Shown here: piece after piece, positions 40,850-50,050 of the stretch
Numbering within the stretch: position 1 is the first letter of the stretch
Layout of the letters: every line of letters begins with the position of its first letter
DNA from: Flavobacterium sp.
GTDB taxonomy: Bacteria > Bacteroidota > Bacteroidia > Flavobacteriales > Flavobacteriaceae
Assembly (NCBI GenBank): GCA_023251135.1
Contig: JAHEZJ010000019.1
Location: 1 to 64,000, forward strand
Direction of reading: 5' to 3'
DNA: 64,000 nt
Made by a program: the position numbers and the translations under genes
Notes under the pieces: model-generated
What the model was told of the DNA's origin: nothing
What the model saw: only the letters and a program-made list of their open reading frames with translations
The model's database searches: none

Positions 40850-43249
40850 ATGCAATTTAGAAGAATTTTTTTAACGGTCATTTTTATGATCGTAGGTACT
40901 ACGGTTTATGCTCAAAATGATGATAAGACCAATTTTACGGGGTCTATAATTGACGATAACAATCAACCTGTTGCCGGTGCCGAAATTCAATTGCAAAACA
41001 CTGCTGCTGTAGTCAAAAGTAACAGCTTAGGGAGATTCGTTTTTCAAAATATTGCATCAGGAAAATACCAGTTAGTTGTATCGATGGCAGGTTATCAAAT
41101 CCGGGAAATGGCTGTTGTTGTCGGACAGAATCAGAAAGAAGAAATTGTTATAGCGTTAAAATCGAATTCGGTTGAGTTAAATTCTGTTGATTTGTTTGGC
41201 AAAACGATTGAAACCAAAATCAAAGAACAGCCGTTTGCCGTTTCTGTCATCAATACAAAAAAACTGGCCGAAAGGGATGTTGATTTAAACCGACTGATGG
41301 ACGGAACAGCTGGTGTTCGTGTACTGGAATCAGGTGGCATGGGATCTGAAACCAATTATTCGATTAATGGATTATCGGGTAAGGCCGTAAAGTTTTTTAT
41401 AGACGGTATTCCAATGGAAAATTTTGGGTCATCGTTTAGTATTAATAATTTTTCAATTAATACACTCGAAAGAATTGAAGTTTATAAAGGAGTTACCCCG
41501 GTTTCATTTGGTGGTGATGCCCTTGGGGGGTCTATAAATCTGGCGACACGCAGCCGCCTTAAAAATTATATCGATGTGTCGCAAACCATCGGTTCATTCA
41601 ACACCTATCGTTCGGCAATATCCGGAAAATGGAGAAATGAATCGGGTTTTACTTTGCAGACCAATTCTTTTTTTAATTATTCCGACAATAATTACCCCGT
41701 TTGGGGGCCAACCGTCGAAATTGCGGGAGAAGATGGAAGACCTATTCCGGGTTATCCAAGATTTAAAAGATTTAACGACGATTATAAGTCCTACACGATT
41801 CGAGCAGATATTGGGTTTACCAATGTCAAATGGGCAGATGCTTTGTTATTCGGTATTACGATATCAGATCAGGAGAGAGGAATACAGACAGGAAGAACAA
41901 TGGCCTATGTATATGGTGATGTGCGCTACAATGAAAAGTTTGTCATGCCGTCTGTACGTTACTCTAAAAAAGGGTTTTTATTTTCAAATTTAAATGTAGA
42001 CCTGTATGCTTCTATAAATAAGTTAAGAGGTACCACAACCGATACCAGCTCATACAAATACAACTGGACAGGAAAACCTATCGGGACAGTAAATGGAGAA
42101 TTGGGCGGAATCAGATCAGGAAAGTCAATTTACTCGTTTCAGGACCATACGCAATTGACCAGAGTTAATTTTGTATATCAGATCAAAGAAAATCAGGAGG
42201 TTAATTTAAATTATGTGTTTACCGGTACCAGAAGAAAGGGCAGTGACGCTATTGCCGAAGCCGAATGGACCGTTCCGCTTAGAGAGCCTCAGAACCTGGA
42301 TAAACATATTGCGGGTTTATCATATGAGATTACCTTATTTGAGGATCGCTGGAAGAATATTTTCTTCACAAAATATTTTGCTTACAATGCCAATGCCGCG
42401 GTATTTGATTACAACGGAGAGAGTTTGAAAGAAACCTTTTACCAGCATACAAAAGACAACGCCTGGGCCTTTGGATACTCTTCAAAAGTATTGCTTCCAA
42501 AAGAATATACGATAAAGTTTTCGGTCGAAAATGCAGCCCGATTGCCCGAAGCGACAGAACTTTTGGGTAACGGTAATACGATTGTTAATGCGCCCAATTT
42601 AAAGCCTGAAAGAAGTTTCAACGTTAATACTTCCATTCAGAAAACAATACATACTGCGGTTCAGAATGTAAATTTTGGTCTTAATGGGTTTTTTAGAGAC
42701 ACTAAAAATTTGATTTGGTTAGCAGAGGGAGATTTGATGGGAACTGCCCGCTACGAAAATTTAGGAAAAATACGAACCGTTGGAGTGGAAGCTGAGGTTA
42801 ACTATGCCCGAAAACAATGGCTTGAAACATCAGTTAATTTTACCTATCAGGACATCCGAAACATGCAGCGTTTTGAGGAAAACGGTGCACCCAACCATGT
42901 TTATAAAGACAGATTGCGGAATACACCTTATTTAATGGCCAATGCTGAGGTAAGGTTGTTCTTAGATCAGCTGTTTCAATTTAAACCGAAGATTTCCTTT
43001 TTTGCAAGTACACATTATGTACATCAGTACTACCTGGGTTGGCCAAGCCTTGGAGCAGCACCCGAAAAAATGTACATCCCAACTCAGTTTGTCCAGGATG
43101 CCGGTTTGGGCTATACTTTTGGAAAAAACGGACGTTACAGTGCCAATTTTGCCTGCCGTAACATTTTAGACAAACAGGTTTACGATAATTTTCTGCTGCA
43201 AAAACCGGGTAGGTTTTTCAGTCTCAAACTAAGATATTTTTTACAATAA
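40850..43249 (+). CDS. TonB-dependent outer membrane receptor
   Basis: About 799 residues from the ATG at 40850; a GTG one codon upstream is possible. A signal peptide (FLTVIFMIVGTTVYA) precedes a carboxypeptidase-regulatory-like domain (about 30-115; GSIIDDNNQPVAGAEIQLQN). The plug domain (IDGIPMENFGSSFSINNFSI, VYKGVTPVSFGGDALGGSIN) and a 22-strand barrel follow, ending in FFSLKLRYFLQ. It imports a ligand using TonB energy. No FecA-like N-terminal signalling domain is visible. The neighbouring sigma/FecR genes and DUF4374 lipoprotein point to ferric siderophore or heme uptake. Confidence 0.9.
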   Translation: MQFRRIFLTVIFMIVGTTVYAQNDDKTNFTGSIIDDNNQPVAGAEIQLQNTAAVVKSNSLGRFVFQNIASGKYQLVVSMAGYQIREMAVVVGQNQKEEIVIALKSNSVELNSVDLFGKTIETKIKEQPFAVSVINTKKLAERDVDLNRLMDGTAGVRVLESGGMGSETNYSINGLSGKAVKFFIDGIPMENFGSSFSINNFSINTLERIEVYKGVTPVSFGGDALGGSINLATRSRLKNYIDVSQTIGSFNTYRSAISGKWRNESGFTLQTNSFFNYSDNNYPVWGPTVEIAGEDGRPIPGYPRFKRFNDDYKSYTIRADIGFTNVKWADALLFGITISDQERGIQTGRTMAYVYGDVRYNEKFVMPSVRYSKKGFLFSNLNVDLYASINKLRGTTTDTSSYKYNWTGKPIGTVNGELGGIRSGKSIYSFQDHTQLTRVNFVYQIKENQEVNLNYVFTGTRRKGSDAIAEAEWTVPLREPQNLDKHIAGLSYEITLFEDRWKNIFFTKYFAYNANAAVFDYNGESLKETFYQHTKDNAWAFGYSSKVLLPKEYTIKFSVENAARLPEATELLGNGNTIVNAPNLKPERSFNVNTSIQKTIHTAVQNVNFGLNGFFRDTKNLIWLAEGDLMGTARYENLGKIRTVGVEAEVNYARKQWLETSVNFTYQDIRNMQRFEENGAPNHVYKDRLRNTPYLMANAEVRLFLDQLFQFKPKISFFASTHYVHQYYLGWPSLGAAPEKMYIPTQFVQDAGLGYTFGKNGRYSANFACRNILDKQVYDNFLLQKPGRFFSLKLRYFLQ

Positions 43250-43268
43250 CCAATTAAATTTAAATTCA

Positions 43269-44501
43269 ATGAAAATGAAATCGTTCTTAAAAAAGACAAC
43301 ATTTATGGCTTCTGCCGTGGTCTTGTTTGCTGCAGTTGCAACATCTTGCAGTTCAAAATCAGATGAAGTGGAAGTAGAAAGCGCACAACATTTTACAATA
43401 GCAAGCTGGACTCAGGACTTGCAGTATATTGCATCGGTTCCTTCCTTAACCGAAGGTTCGCTTACTTTTAAAGGAAAAGGTATTGAGGCCAACGGTTCCC
43501 GTTATATCTGGCACAAACAATATGTGTATTTGATGAACCTTCCACAGAAAAAATTCATTCAGTACGAAATGAGTAAAGACGGAAGTTTAAAAGAAAAAGG
43601 GGCTATACTTACAGATGGAGTGGTTCCAAATTATTTTCAATCCCTGAATATCGTAGACGATAATACCATGTTGGTTTTAGGCGGACTGGATTTGAATAAC
43701 GGTACAGTAGGCTGGGCAAGAATTAAACTAAGTGATTTTACAATAGAAGCAAAAGGAACAATGGCTGTACCTTACGATGCAGCCAATAAAGGAGTTCAGT
43801 TTTCTGTTGGAAAAGCATTTGTAGACAACGGAAAGCTTATTTTGGGTGGTTATTTTTACGATAACGAATCAAAATCCTATACCGTTGATGGCGTAAGAGC
43901 TTTAGTTTATGATTATCCGGCAATGAACAATTTAAAAGTAATTAAAACTACGGCAACTGCTGGTGGAGTTGGTTACGACTACTTAAACTCATTAGACAAA
44001 GACGAAGAAGGCAATCACTATTTTGTAGCAAGTGCCGGTAAATTCTGGACTGGTGTAGGTGGAAAATCAGGAGTTGTGCGTATTAAAAAAGGTGCAGCAG
44101 ATTTTGATAAAGATTATTTTATAGATGTAACAACACCATTGGGCAAACAAGCCTGTTTGATGGGAATAAATTATGTGGGTAACGGAATTGCAATTGGTAC
44201 CGTTCAGTACGAAGAGTTAATGACTTCGGTAAGAGATCGTTTAAAAAACGTGGGACAATTGGTTAGAATTGATTTGAAAAACAAAACAGTTTCGTTGATT
44301 AATACACCTTTAAGCCCGGTTTCAATGGTTCGTTCGCCATTGGTGTACAAAGGAAAGTATTACACCGCAATTTCTCCTGTTGATGCTGTAGCTTCAATTT
44401 ATGAAGTTGATCCTGCTACAGGAACCTTCAAAAAAGGAACTACATTAGACGGTGGAGGTTCTGTTAGTGTTCAGTTGATAGCACCACATCCAACAAAATA
44501 A
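43269..44501 (+). CDS. DUF4374 lipoprotein, partner of TonB receptor
   Basis: The 410-residue protein has a lipoprotein signal peptide with lipobox Cys in VATSCSSKSDEV. The rest has the repeating beta pattern of a propeller: GSRYIWHKQYVYLMNLPQKK, NTMLVLGGLDLNNGTVGWAR, SPLVYKGKYYTAISPVDAVA. This matches the DUF4374 family, found with TonB receptors and PepSY proteins in iron-acquisition loci of Bacteroidota. It starts 19 bp after the receptor gene and is followed by a strong terminator. A surface or periplasmic ligand-handling role is inferred; no PepSY gene follows here. Confidence 0.82.
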   Translation: MKMKSFLKKTTFMASAVVLFAAVATSCSSKSDEVEVESAQHFTIASWTQDLQYIASVPSLTEGSLTFKGKGIEANGSRYIWHKQYVYLMNLPQKKFIQYEMSKDGSLKEKGAILTDGVVPNYFQSLNIVDDNTMLVLGGLDLNNGTVGWARIKLSDFTIEAKGTMAVPYDAANKGVQFSVGKAFVDNGKLILGGYFYDNESKSYTVDGVRALVYDYPAMNNLKVIKTTATAGGVGYDYLNSLDKDEEGNHYFVASAGKFWTGVGGKSGVVRIKKGAADFDKDYFIDVTTPLGKQACLMGINYVGNGIAIGTVQYEELMTSVRDRLKNVGQLVRIDLKNKTVSLINTPLSPVSMVRSPLVYKGKYYTAISPVDAVASIYEVDPATGTFKKGTTLDGGGSVSVQLIAPHPTK

Positions 44502-44527
44502 TCACATACTCAAACCCCCATTTGAGT

Positions 44528-44560
44528 AAAAGTGGCCGGAAGCAATTCCGGCCACTTTTT
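44528..44560 (+). terminator. Terminator of iron-uptake locus
   Basis: AAAAGTGGCCGGAA pairs with TTCCGGCCACTTTT across a short loop, the stem arms lying within 44528-44540 and 44546-44560, followed by a T tract. It closes the sigma/FecR/receptor/DUF4374 unit. Confidence 0.88.
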
Positions 44561-44632
44561 GTTTTTAGATAAGTTTGAATTGCTTCACCATTTCAATGAT
44601 AACAAATAGAAGAAGTAATTTAACTCGCGTGT

Positions 44633-44733
44633 GTCATTTCGACCGAAGGGAGAAATCACAAGCAAGATTCGACAAAGATTGGGACTGCTGGAACGGAGTT
44701 TCTGGTGTGATTTCTCCCTGCGGTCGAAATGAC
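44633..44733. repeat. Dispersed palindromic element, second copy
   Basis: Arms TCATTTCGACCGAAGGGAGA... (44633-44661) and ...TTTCTCCCTGCGGTCGAAAT (44705-44733) are near-perfect inverted repeats around a 43-bp loop. The loop shares CGACAAAGATTG and CGGAGTTTC with the copy at 18894-18992. It lies in the 332-bp gap before the osmC-like gene; no coding content is seen. Confidence 0.78.
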
Positions 44734-44833
44734 AATGTGGTAAGATGAGTTTGTAAAAAACGTCACATATAGAGGAGACTAATTCTCAAACCATATAAAA
44801 TGGTAACTTCGCAAGAACAAAAACACAATCGAA

Positions 44834-45304
44834 ATGAAACATCTATTCAGAGCAGCCGTAAAATGGGCGTTAAAGCAAAATCAGAAAGATTTAACGAAGC
44901 GATTTTACAGTAAAAGTCATCAGATTATGATTGAGGGAAAAGCGGTTTTAGAGGTTTCGGCAGCCAAAGCTTTTAAGGGAGATCCCGAATTGTACAATCC
45001 CGAAGATTTGCTGCTGAGTAGTTTGGTTTCCTGCCATATGATGTCGTATTTGTATGTATGTTCTCAAAATGGTATAGAAGTTCTGGAGTATTTAGATGAG
45101 GCAGAAGCTACACTTGAAGTTTCCGCTGACGGAAGCGGGCGCTTTGTTGCCGTTCATTTATACCCCAAAGTAAAAATTGCGAACGCGGATCAAATCGAAC
45201 TGGCGAATACACTTCATACCAAAGCCAACCAACTGTGTTTTATTGCCAATTCCTGTAATTTTCCTGTAGTACACCACGGGAGTTGCGAGCTCCTTACCGC
45301 ATAA
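44834..45304 (+). CDS. OsmC-family peroxiredoxin-like protein
   Basis: A 156-residue OsmC/Ohr-fold protein. The conserved features are NPEDLLLSSLVSCHMMSYLY, whose Cys follows the family's 'SxxxC' layout, and the second redox Cys in ANQLCFIANSCNFPV. OsmC proteins detoxify organic hydroperoxides by a two-Cys mechanism; here two Cys occur in the C-terminal segment (residues about 137 and 143). It is a single gene with palindromic repeats on its upstream side. Confidence 0.85.
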   Translation: MKHLFRAAVKWALKQNQKDLTKRFYSKSHQIMIEGKAVLEVSAAKAFKGDPELYNPEDLLLSSLVSCHMMSYLYVCSQNGIEVLEYLDEAEATLEVSADGSGRFVAVHLYPKVKIANADQIELANTLHTKANQLCFIANSCNFPVVHHGSCELLTA

Positions 45305-45760
45305 GTTATAAAGAACATTTTACTTCAAAAGGCTGCCAAACATTGGGATTCAACTTCTGCGATTTTAGCATAGATTCAAATCCTGAAAAACGAAAGCTTT
45401 AATTTTAATTCGCTGTTTTGGGGTTGTTTTTAGAAATCAAATTTTCAATTTCAAACCTTTTCATCATTTTCAGAGGTTATCTCTCCTTGGGGCAATTCCT
45501 TTTTGGACTTTTTTTGATTTAAGTATTTGATAATGTGAGTGAAACATGGTTTTGTTGTTCTGAAAAGGCATTATTTTTTACTGGATTTTGCACAGAAAAT
45601 CCATTTGTTACATAGGTTATACCATGTCTTACAAACCGAAAAATGTTAGGTATTATGCGGCGTATATTTGTACTATAAGAATTGAACAAGAGTTGTTTAG
45701 AAATGGTTTACGAATTAGAAGTTTAAGTAGTTTATTTTTTTTTATAGTAGTTAATTGGGG

Positions 45761-45790
45761 AAACGCTGCAAATTTTGCAGCGTTTTTCTT
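45761..45790. terminator. Symmetrical hairpin in gap after OsmC gene
   Basis: AAACGCTGCAAA (45761-45772) pairs with TTTGCAGCGTTT (45774-45785), followed by TTCTTT. It is 450 bp past the OsmC stop, so it may end a short unseen transcript. Between 45305 and 45760 I see only AT-rich sequence without a supported gene. Confidence 0.65.
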
Positions 45791-45910
45791 TATCATAATT
45801 TCAAGGGTTCAGGATTTGAACACAGGCTTTTTCGATTTCCTGGTCGCGGAAGGATTTCAATGCTTTTGCGAGTGTTTTGCTGTTATCAAAAAGAAAAAAA
45901 ATCTGCGTAG

Positions 45911-45950
45911 ATCCGTGTTTTCGCCTGGCGAATCTGTACGATCCGTGTGC
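45911..45950. repeat. Copy of dispersed intergenic repeat
   Basis: The segment ATCCGTGTTTTCGCCTGGCG...ATCCGTGTGC is a diverged copy of 6076-6114, with the same spacing between the two ATCCGYG motifs and the shared GCGAATCTG centre. Confidence 0.6.
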
Positions 45951-45970
45951 TTAATTTTTATAAACTAAAA

Positions 45971-45999
45971 AAAAGCGCCGCAAATCCTGCAGCGCTTTT
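45971..45999 (-). terminator. Terminator of DyP peroxidase unit
   Basis: AAAAGCGCCGCA and TGCAGCGCTTTT form a 12-bp stem with one mismatch. Read on the minus strand the stem is followed by a run of T residues. It lies 66 bp beyond the peroxidase stop at 46065. Confidence 0.8.
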
Positions 46000-46064
46000 C
46001 TGTTTCAAAAAAAGAGTAAACTCCTATTTTTTTAGCAATATAAGAGGAAATTCTCGATGTTAAG

Positions 46065-47576
46065 CTACGTCGGTATTTTCCCTTGCGAGATGAATTTCAA
46101 ACCTGAAATACTAGGTAAAAACAAATACAAACTACCATCTGTACGTACAAAACGTGTGAGGTTTGGGGTTTCTATATAAGTTCCCTTTTTATTATAAGCA
46201 AAAATAGAATTGTCCGGACTAGTATCTGCGGCCTGTGGTCCAAAAATTGGATCAACTCCACTACGATTGGGTGATGTATCCGGATTTCTAAAACCTCCCC
46301 GCTCCAACCAGGCTTTGGTAACAAAACGAAACTGAAAATCAAGAACAGCTCCAATAAACAATCCAACCAATCCTCGTTGTATGCCGGGTTTTTCGGCAGG
46401 ATCATACACGGGACCGTAAGGCGATGCCCGCCTTAGAATTCGATGGGTTTCGGCATTATCATCATTGTCGGTTACGTTTATGTCATCACGTGGGTTTGCT
46501 CTCCGTATGTGTGCTGCATAAGGACATTTTAAAGCCAGTTCATCACTGCTTTGATCGCCTTGCTGATTTGGACTTGCCTTTAAGTAATTAAAGTTGGTAA
46601 AGTTGAAGTTTTTGGTACTGGGTTCTCCCAGACTTTTATCTTCTTTATTGGGAGATACAACAAGAGGTGTACCGTCGCGCCAGCGTCCGCAAATCTTTGC
46701 AGCCATTAATTCGGGTGAAGTTTCACTGTTGGAATGAATGAAAGCATTAAACTTGGCTTCGTCCTGATACAACAATCTAAAAGCCGCAAAAGTGCCATTT
46801 ACTAATAGGGTATGGGCATTATAATCCTTTGCTTTCTTACTTATTACAAAGCGATCCAAAGGTACCTTTGGTCTGTCATCGATGCTGCTTATACCCATTA
46901 ATTTTAGCATTTTGGGCTTGTTCCACAAAATATCATCAATACGTGGCTGAGACAGACTATCGCGATATCCAAAATGTACATAATCTGAATTTCCGTCGAC
47001 GGTTATGGGATCTGAATCCTGATAATATACCGGAACTACAGCTGGTCCTGATGGCGTTTTGGCTATCATACCTAACAAATCCGAATAGTATTTTTCTCTG
47101 TTTTCAGGGGTTAAGGTAAAAAGCGTCAATTGAATATGAAGCTCACTGCCATCAGTACTTGGTGCTTCTTTTGCAATCCACCCTCCGTTTTTCCACCAGT
47201 TTGCAGGAGCACTCTCTCCGGTGTCACCCATTAGTCGGGCATCAGTTATTGCTCCTTTTTTAAAGGCTAGAAATACTTCGGCACTCGAATCATTCTTGAC
47301 CGTTTTACTATTATCTTTACCTATCAGTTTTTCTAAACCGAAGTATGTAAAACCAATATTAAGACAATAGTCCGGTTTTTGCAGGTTTTCCCAGGGTTCT
47401 GCACTGGTGATCGACAAACCACCGGGAGCAGTTCCCGAAGCAAGATCTGCACAAAATTGTTTTGCTCCGTCGGGATCTTCTATACGGAAAATAATATATC
47501 TGATATGAGGAAAATTATAGCCTCGTAATATTAGTCCCTGTATATCATTCATTTCAACTGATTTGGAATTACTCAT
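46065..47576 (-). CDS. DyP-type heme peroxidase
   Basis: The 503-residue protein starts near the family's VEMNDIQGLILRGYNFPHIR. It has the distal Asp in HFGYRDSLSQPRIDD, a variant of GxxDG with Ser in the last place. The proximal heme His is in CPYAAHIRRANPRDD and the distal Arg in RILRRASPYGP; NGTFAAFRLLYQDEAKF is also typical. The length fits the large DyP class. It oxidises dyes and phenolics with hydrogen peroxide. There is no signal peptide or Tat motif, and no encapsulin gene beside it. The upstream gene at 47607 lies 30 bp away and is probably cotranscribed. Confidence 0.88.
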   Translation of the reverse strand: MSNSKSVEMNDIQGLILRGYNFPHIRYIIFRIEDPDGAKQFCADLASGTAPGGLSITSAEPWENLQKPDYCLNIGFTYFGLEKLIGKDNSKTVKNDSSAEVFLAFKKGAITDARLMGDTGESAPANWWKNGGWIAKEAPSTDGSELHIQLTLFTLTPENREKYYSDLLGMIAKTPSGPAVVPVYYQDSDPITVDGNSDYVHFGYRDSLSQPRIDDILWNKPKMLKLMGISSIDDRPKVPLDRFVISKKAKDYNAHTLLVNGTFAAFRLLYQDEAKFNAFIHSNSETSPELMAAKICGRWRDGTPLVVSPNKEDKSLGEPSTKNFNFTNFNYLKASPNQQGDQSSDELALKCPYAAHIRRANPRDDINVTDNDDNAETHRILRRASPYGPVYDPAEKPGIQRGLVGLFIGAVLDFQFRFVTKAWLERGGFRNPDTSPNRSGVDPIFGPQAADTSPDNSIFAYNKKGTYIETPNLTRFVRTDGSLYLFLPSISGLKFISQGKIPT

Positions 47577-47606
47577 AGTTTATCTTCATTAAGATTAGAT
47601 TTAAAA

Positions 47607-48284
47607 CTATTCGCAATCCGGTTTTTGAGCTTTTGGAAAATTATAACTTACCTGACCCGGAACCGGTGGCCATATTTTATCGGCATTTGGATAGTTATCG
47701 ATAACTTTTGCTACGGTAAGTCCCGGAAAGTTGGTTCCAAAAACATATTTTCCGTCTTTATCGCCTGCAGAAAAAACAGGATCTCCAAAATTGTAACGCA
47801 TCAACAAGCAGTAAAATGCAGCTGCATTTTTAACCACTCCGCCTCTGTCTTTGGCTCTAATGAATTTTGCTGATGTTGGTCCATCCGGATCCACACCCGG
47901 AATTCCTTCTTCGTCTATAAGATGTAATAAGAGGTTTAAACCATTCACAACCTGCTCTATCTTGAAGAACGCTCTGATATAATCATCAAATTGTCCGTCG
48001 TAGATAGACATTACTACCAATACATCTTTTCCCGGATAAGACTGAAATCCCGGAACAGGTATCCCCGGAGTTGGAGCACCGTCTGCTTGTGCATAAATTG
48101 TAAAATAATGAACTCCTGTTGTTTTACGAAGATCTCCAACCGGAGGTTCTGTAGTGGCAGCTTCTCTAATGCTTTGAGCAGCAAGTAATGCTTCGGGTAA
48201 AGCGCCTTTTTTTAAAGGAATAAATAAAAATAACAGATGTTGCTGATCTGAAATAGGTACTGTGATTACCGGGGATGTTGACAT
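47607..48284 (-). CDS. Unknown partner of DyP peroxidase
   Basis: A 225-residue soluble protein with no signal peptide. TGVHYFTIYAQADG and VLVVMSIYDGQFDDYIRAFF look like strands and helix of a ferredoxin-like alpha-beta sandwich, the fold used by DyP peroxidases, but no heme ligands could be found. The C-terminal third is Pro/Gly rich (NADKIWPPVPGQVSYNFPKA). The gene is the first of a two-gene unit with the peroxidase. It may be a structural partner or a degenerate relative; I do not recognise a named family. Confidence 0.6.
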   Translation of the reverse strand: MSTSPVITVPISDQQHLLFLFIPLKKGALPEALLAAQSIREAATTEPPVGDLRKTTGVHYFTIYAQADGAPTPGIPVPGFQSYPGKDVLVVMSIYDGQFDDYIRAFFKIEQVVNGLNLLLHLIDEEGIPGVDPDGPTSAKFIRAKDRGGVVKNAAAFYCLLMRYNFGDPVFSAGDKDGKYVFGTNFPGLTVAKVIDNYPNADKIWPPVPGQVSYNFPKAQKPDCE

Positions 48285-48430
48285 GATTTAGTTGTTTATT
48301 GGATGGCCCTACTCTGTTAAGGCTTTTCGGGAAACGCCTCTTAATTGCTTAAGCAGGACGAATTTAGACATACTAAACACAACCAATACCAGTACTTATA
48401 CCTGATTTACCAACGGTTAATTTTAAAAAA

Positions 48431-48460
48431 AATAGCGCTGCAAGTAATTGCAGCGCTATT
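48431..48460 (-). terminator. Terminator of C1 peptidase gene
   Basis: AATAGCGCTGCAA (48431-48443) pairs perfectly with TTGCAGCGCTATT (48448-48460) around a 4-bp loop. It stands 28 bp past the peptidase stop, with A and T runs on both sides. Confidence 0.85.
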
Positions 48461-48487
48461 TCTATATTTTCAAAAATCTGGAATAAA

Positions 48488-49684
48488 TTATACCCCTAAT
48501 TTTTTAGCAATCTCAGCAGGGATTCCGCCTTTGTTTACTAATAAAGCAGTTGTTTTGTATTTTACGAAATTCTTAGTTACAAACAAGAAACCTTTGTAGT
48601 CGTTTGTTTCTCCCCAAGAATTTTTAACGATGTAATATTCTTTTCCGGTTTGATCTTTGGCTAAACCAATGATGTGCATACCGTGATCATCTGTAGTAGT
48701 GTAGTTGTCAAATGCAGTCTGACGCATTTCAGGAGTAATTTCCGGCTCAGCTTTTGGTCCGTTAAACATGTCTGCTTTTTCTTCAGCAGTCATATCGTCG
48801 AATTTTTTACTAGCCACGTAAGCCACACCATTTTTCCAGCTAAAGCTTTTCTCACTTACGTCAGTTGCCCACGCTACAGTATATCCTTTTTTCAATGCGT
48901 TGTCGATAACATCGGTCATGTCGTTTACTTTTACGTTGTAAACCTGATCCAATGACCAGTTGTCCGGCACCATCATAGTTGTTTTTTGGTAGTATGGAGA
49001 GGTAGTAAAAGAAGACATTTCTACATACTCATCCGGATTAATTCCTACTACTTCTTTAGCAAAAGTTTGAGGTGTATAGTTTTTTCCTTTGTAGTTAAAG
49101 TTTTCCGGTACTTTACCTAAATAAGAATCAATTACCGCTGCGTAAGCTTTTTTCCAGTTTGGTGTCAGCTCTCCGTTAGGGTTTTTAACTACCGCTGCCA
49201 AAACACTTTCGATTAAAGCGCCCATTTCGCCAAATTTGTTTTTATCAGTTCCGTAGTTTAATCCTGTATATACTTCTCTCGGAACAGTTCCGTATTTTTT
49301 GTACATATTAATTACATCATGCAAAGCTCCACCGTCACCAAGACTAATAGCTCCATGCATACGAACATAGTTTTCTCCTTTGTCAACATACACGTTTCTT
49401 GCCGAAAAAATTTGAGACAATTCAACCGGTTGTTTTCCTAAACGAATCATTTCTGATTCTAAGAATGAGTTGGTTGAATAACTCCAGCAAGTTCCTGATG
49501 AACCCTGAGCTTTTACAGAAGTTGTTCCTAAATTGATCACTTCGGTAAATTTAAAGTTTTCTTTACTTTTGTCGCTGGCGTTTAATTTAAGTGAGTTTAC
49601 TAAAACGTCCTGCGCAAAACAGCCTGCTGTTCCAGCCAAAAATACCGATGCTGCAAACACTGATTTGAATGAAAATGTATTCAT
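48488..49684 (-). CDS. Secreted C1-family (papain-like) cysteine peptidase
   Basis: The 398-residue protein has a signal peptide (FAASVFLAGTAGCFAQ) and the catalytic Cys in QGSSGTCWSYSTNSFLESEM. The catalytic His is in TTDDHGMHIIGLAKD and Asn in YYIVKNSWGETND. The order and spacing match bleomycin hydrolase/aminopeptidase C-type C1B enzymes rather than short papains. Export suggests a periplasmic or outer role in peptide breakdown. It is a single gene with its own terminator. Confidence 0.88.
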   Translation of the reverse strand: MNTFSFKSVFAASVFLAGTAGCFAQDVLVNSLKLNASDKSKENFKFTEVINLGTTSVKAQGSSGTCWSYSTNSFLESEMIRLGKQPVELSQIFSARNVYVDKGENYVRMHGAISLGDGGALHDVINMYKKYGTVPREVYTGLNYGTDKNKFGEMGALIESVLAAVVKNPNGELTPNWKKAYAAVIDSYLGKVPENFNYKGKNYTPQTFAKEVVGINPDEYVEMSSFTTSPYYQKTTMMVPDNWSLDQVYNVKVNDMTDVIDNALKKGYTVAWATDVSEKSFSWKNGVAYVASKKFDDMTAEEKADMFNGPKAEPEITPEMRQTAFDNYTTTDDHGMHIIGLAKDQTGKEYYIVKNSWGETNDYKGFLFVTKNFVKYKTTALLVNKGGIPAEIAKKLGV

Positions 49685-49893
49685 AATTTATATTTAATGT
49701 TTTGATAAATTAGTTGTGGTAATTTAAATTTTGTTACAAAACAATTAAATTTTAACTAATAAAACTAACCTGCAACCGTTAATTTTTATAAAATGTTTTT
49801 CTTAATCGATATAAACTTACAAAATACGCAAAACAAAAAAGTGGGTAAATTCGATTAGTTTTTAAACTTGTTGCGTTTGATAGTGATAGAGAA

Positions 49894-50050
49894 TCAACGC
49901 AGCCAGTTATTTACAAAAACAATAGAGCAGGCCCGGTCTTTAGGGAATTTTGCGACATCGACATCCATGCGGAGTTCGAATTTTCGTACCCGTAAATATC
50001 CAAAACCTGTTCTGTAGTGTATTTTAGTGATTGCTTTTGAGGGTATAGGC
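49894..50050 (-). other. Possible short or degenerate coding stretch after DUF4136 gene
   Basis: Between the peptidase and DUF4136 genes (49685-50050), one minus-strand frame is open for about 50 codons and ends at 49894. It reads YLRVRKFELRMDVDVAKFPK then DRACSIVFVNNWLR, which looks more protein-like than random AT-rich sequence. It lacks a convincing start (only an internal ATG) and is frame-shifted relative to the DUF4136 gene, so it may be a gene remnant. The rest of the gap shows nothing else. Confidence 0.25.

Noticed and set aside
45795..45830. tRNA-like T-arm string GGTTCAGGATTTGAAC
   Set aside because: No acceptor, D or anticodon arms could be folded around it.
45588..45968. Open frame of 126 codons after OsmC
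   Set aside because: It runs through a perfect hairpin and a dispersed repeat, has low-complexity residues and no recognisable motif.
46065..48284. Encapsulin-linked DyP cargo system
   Set aside because: The neighbouring gene does not resemble an encapsulin shell protein, and no shell gene is nearby.
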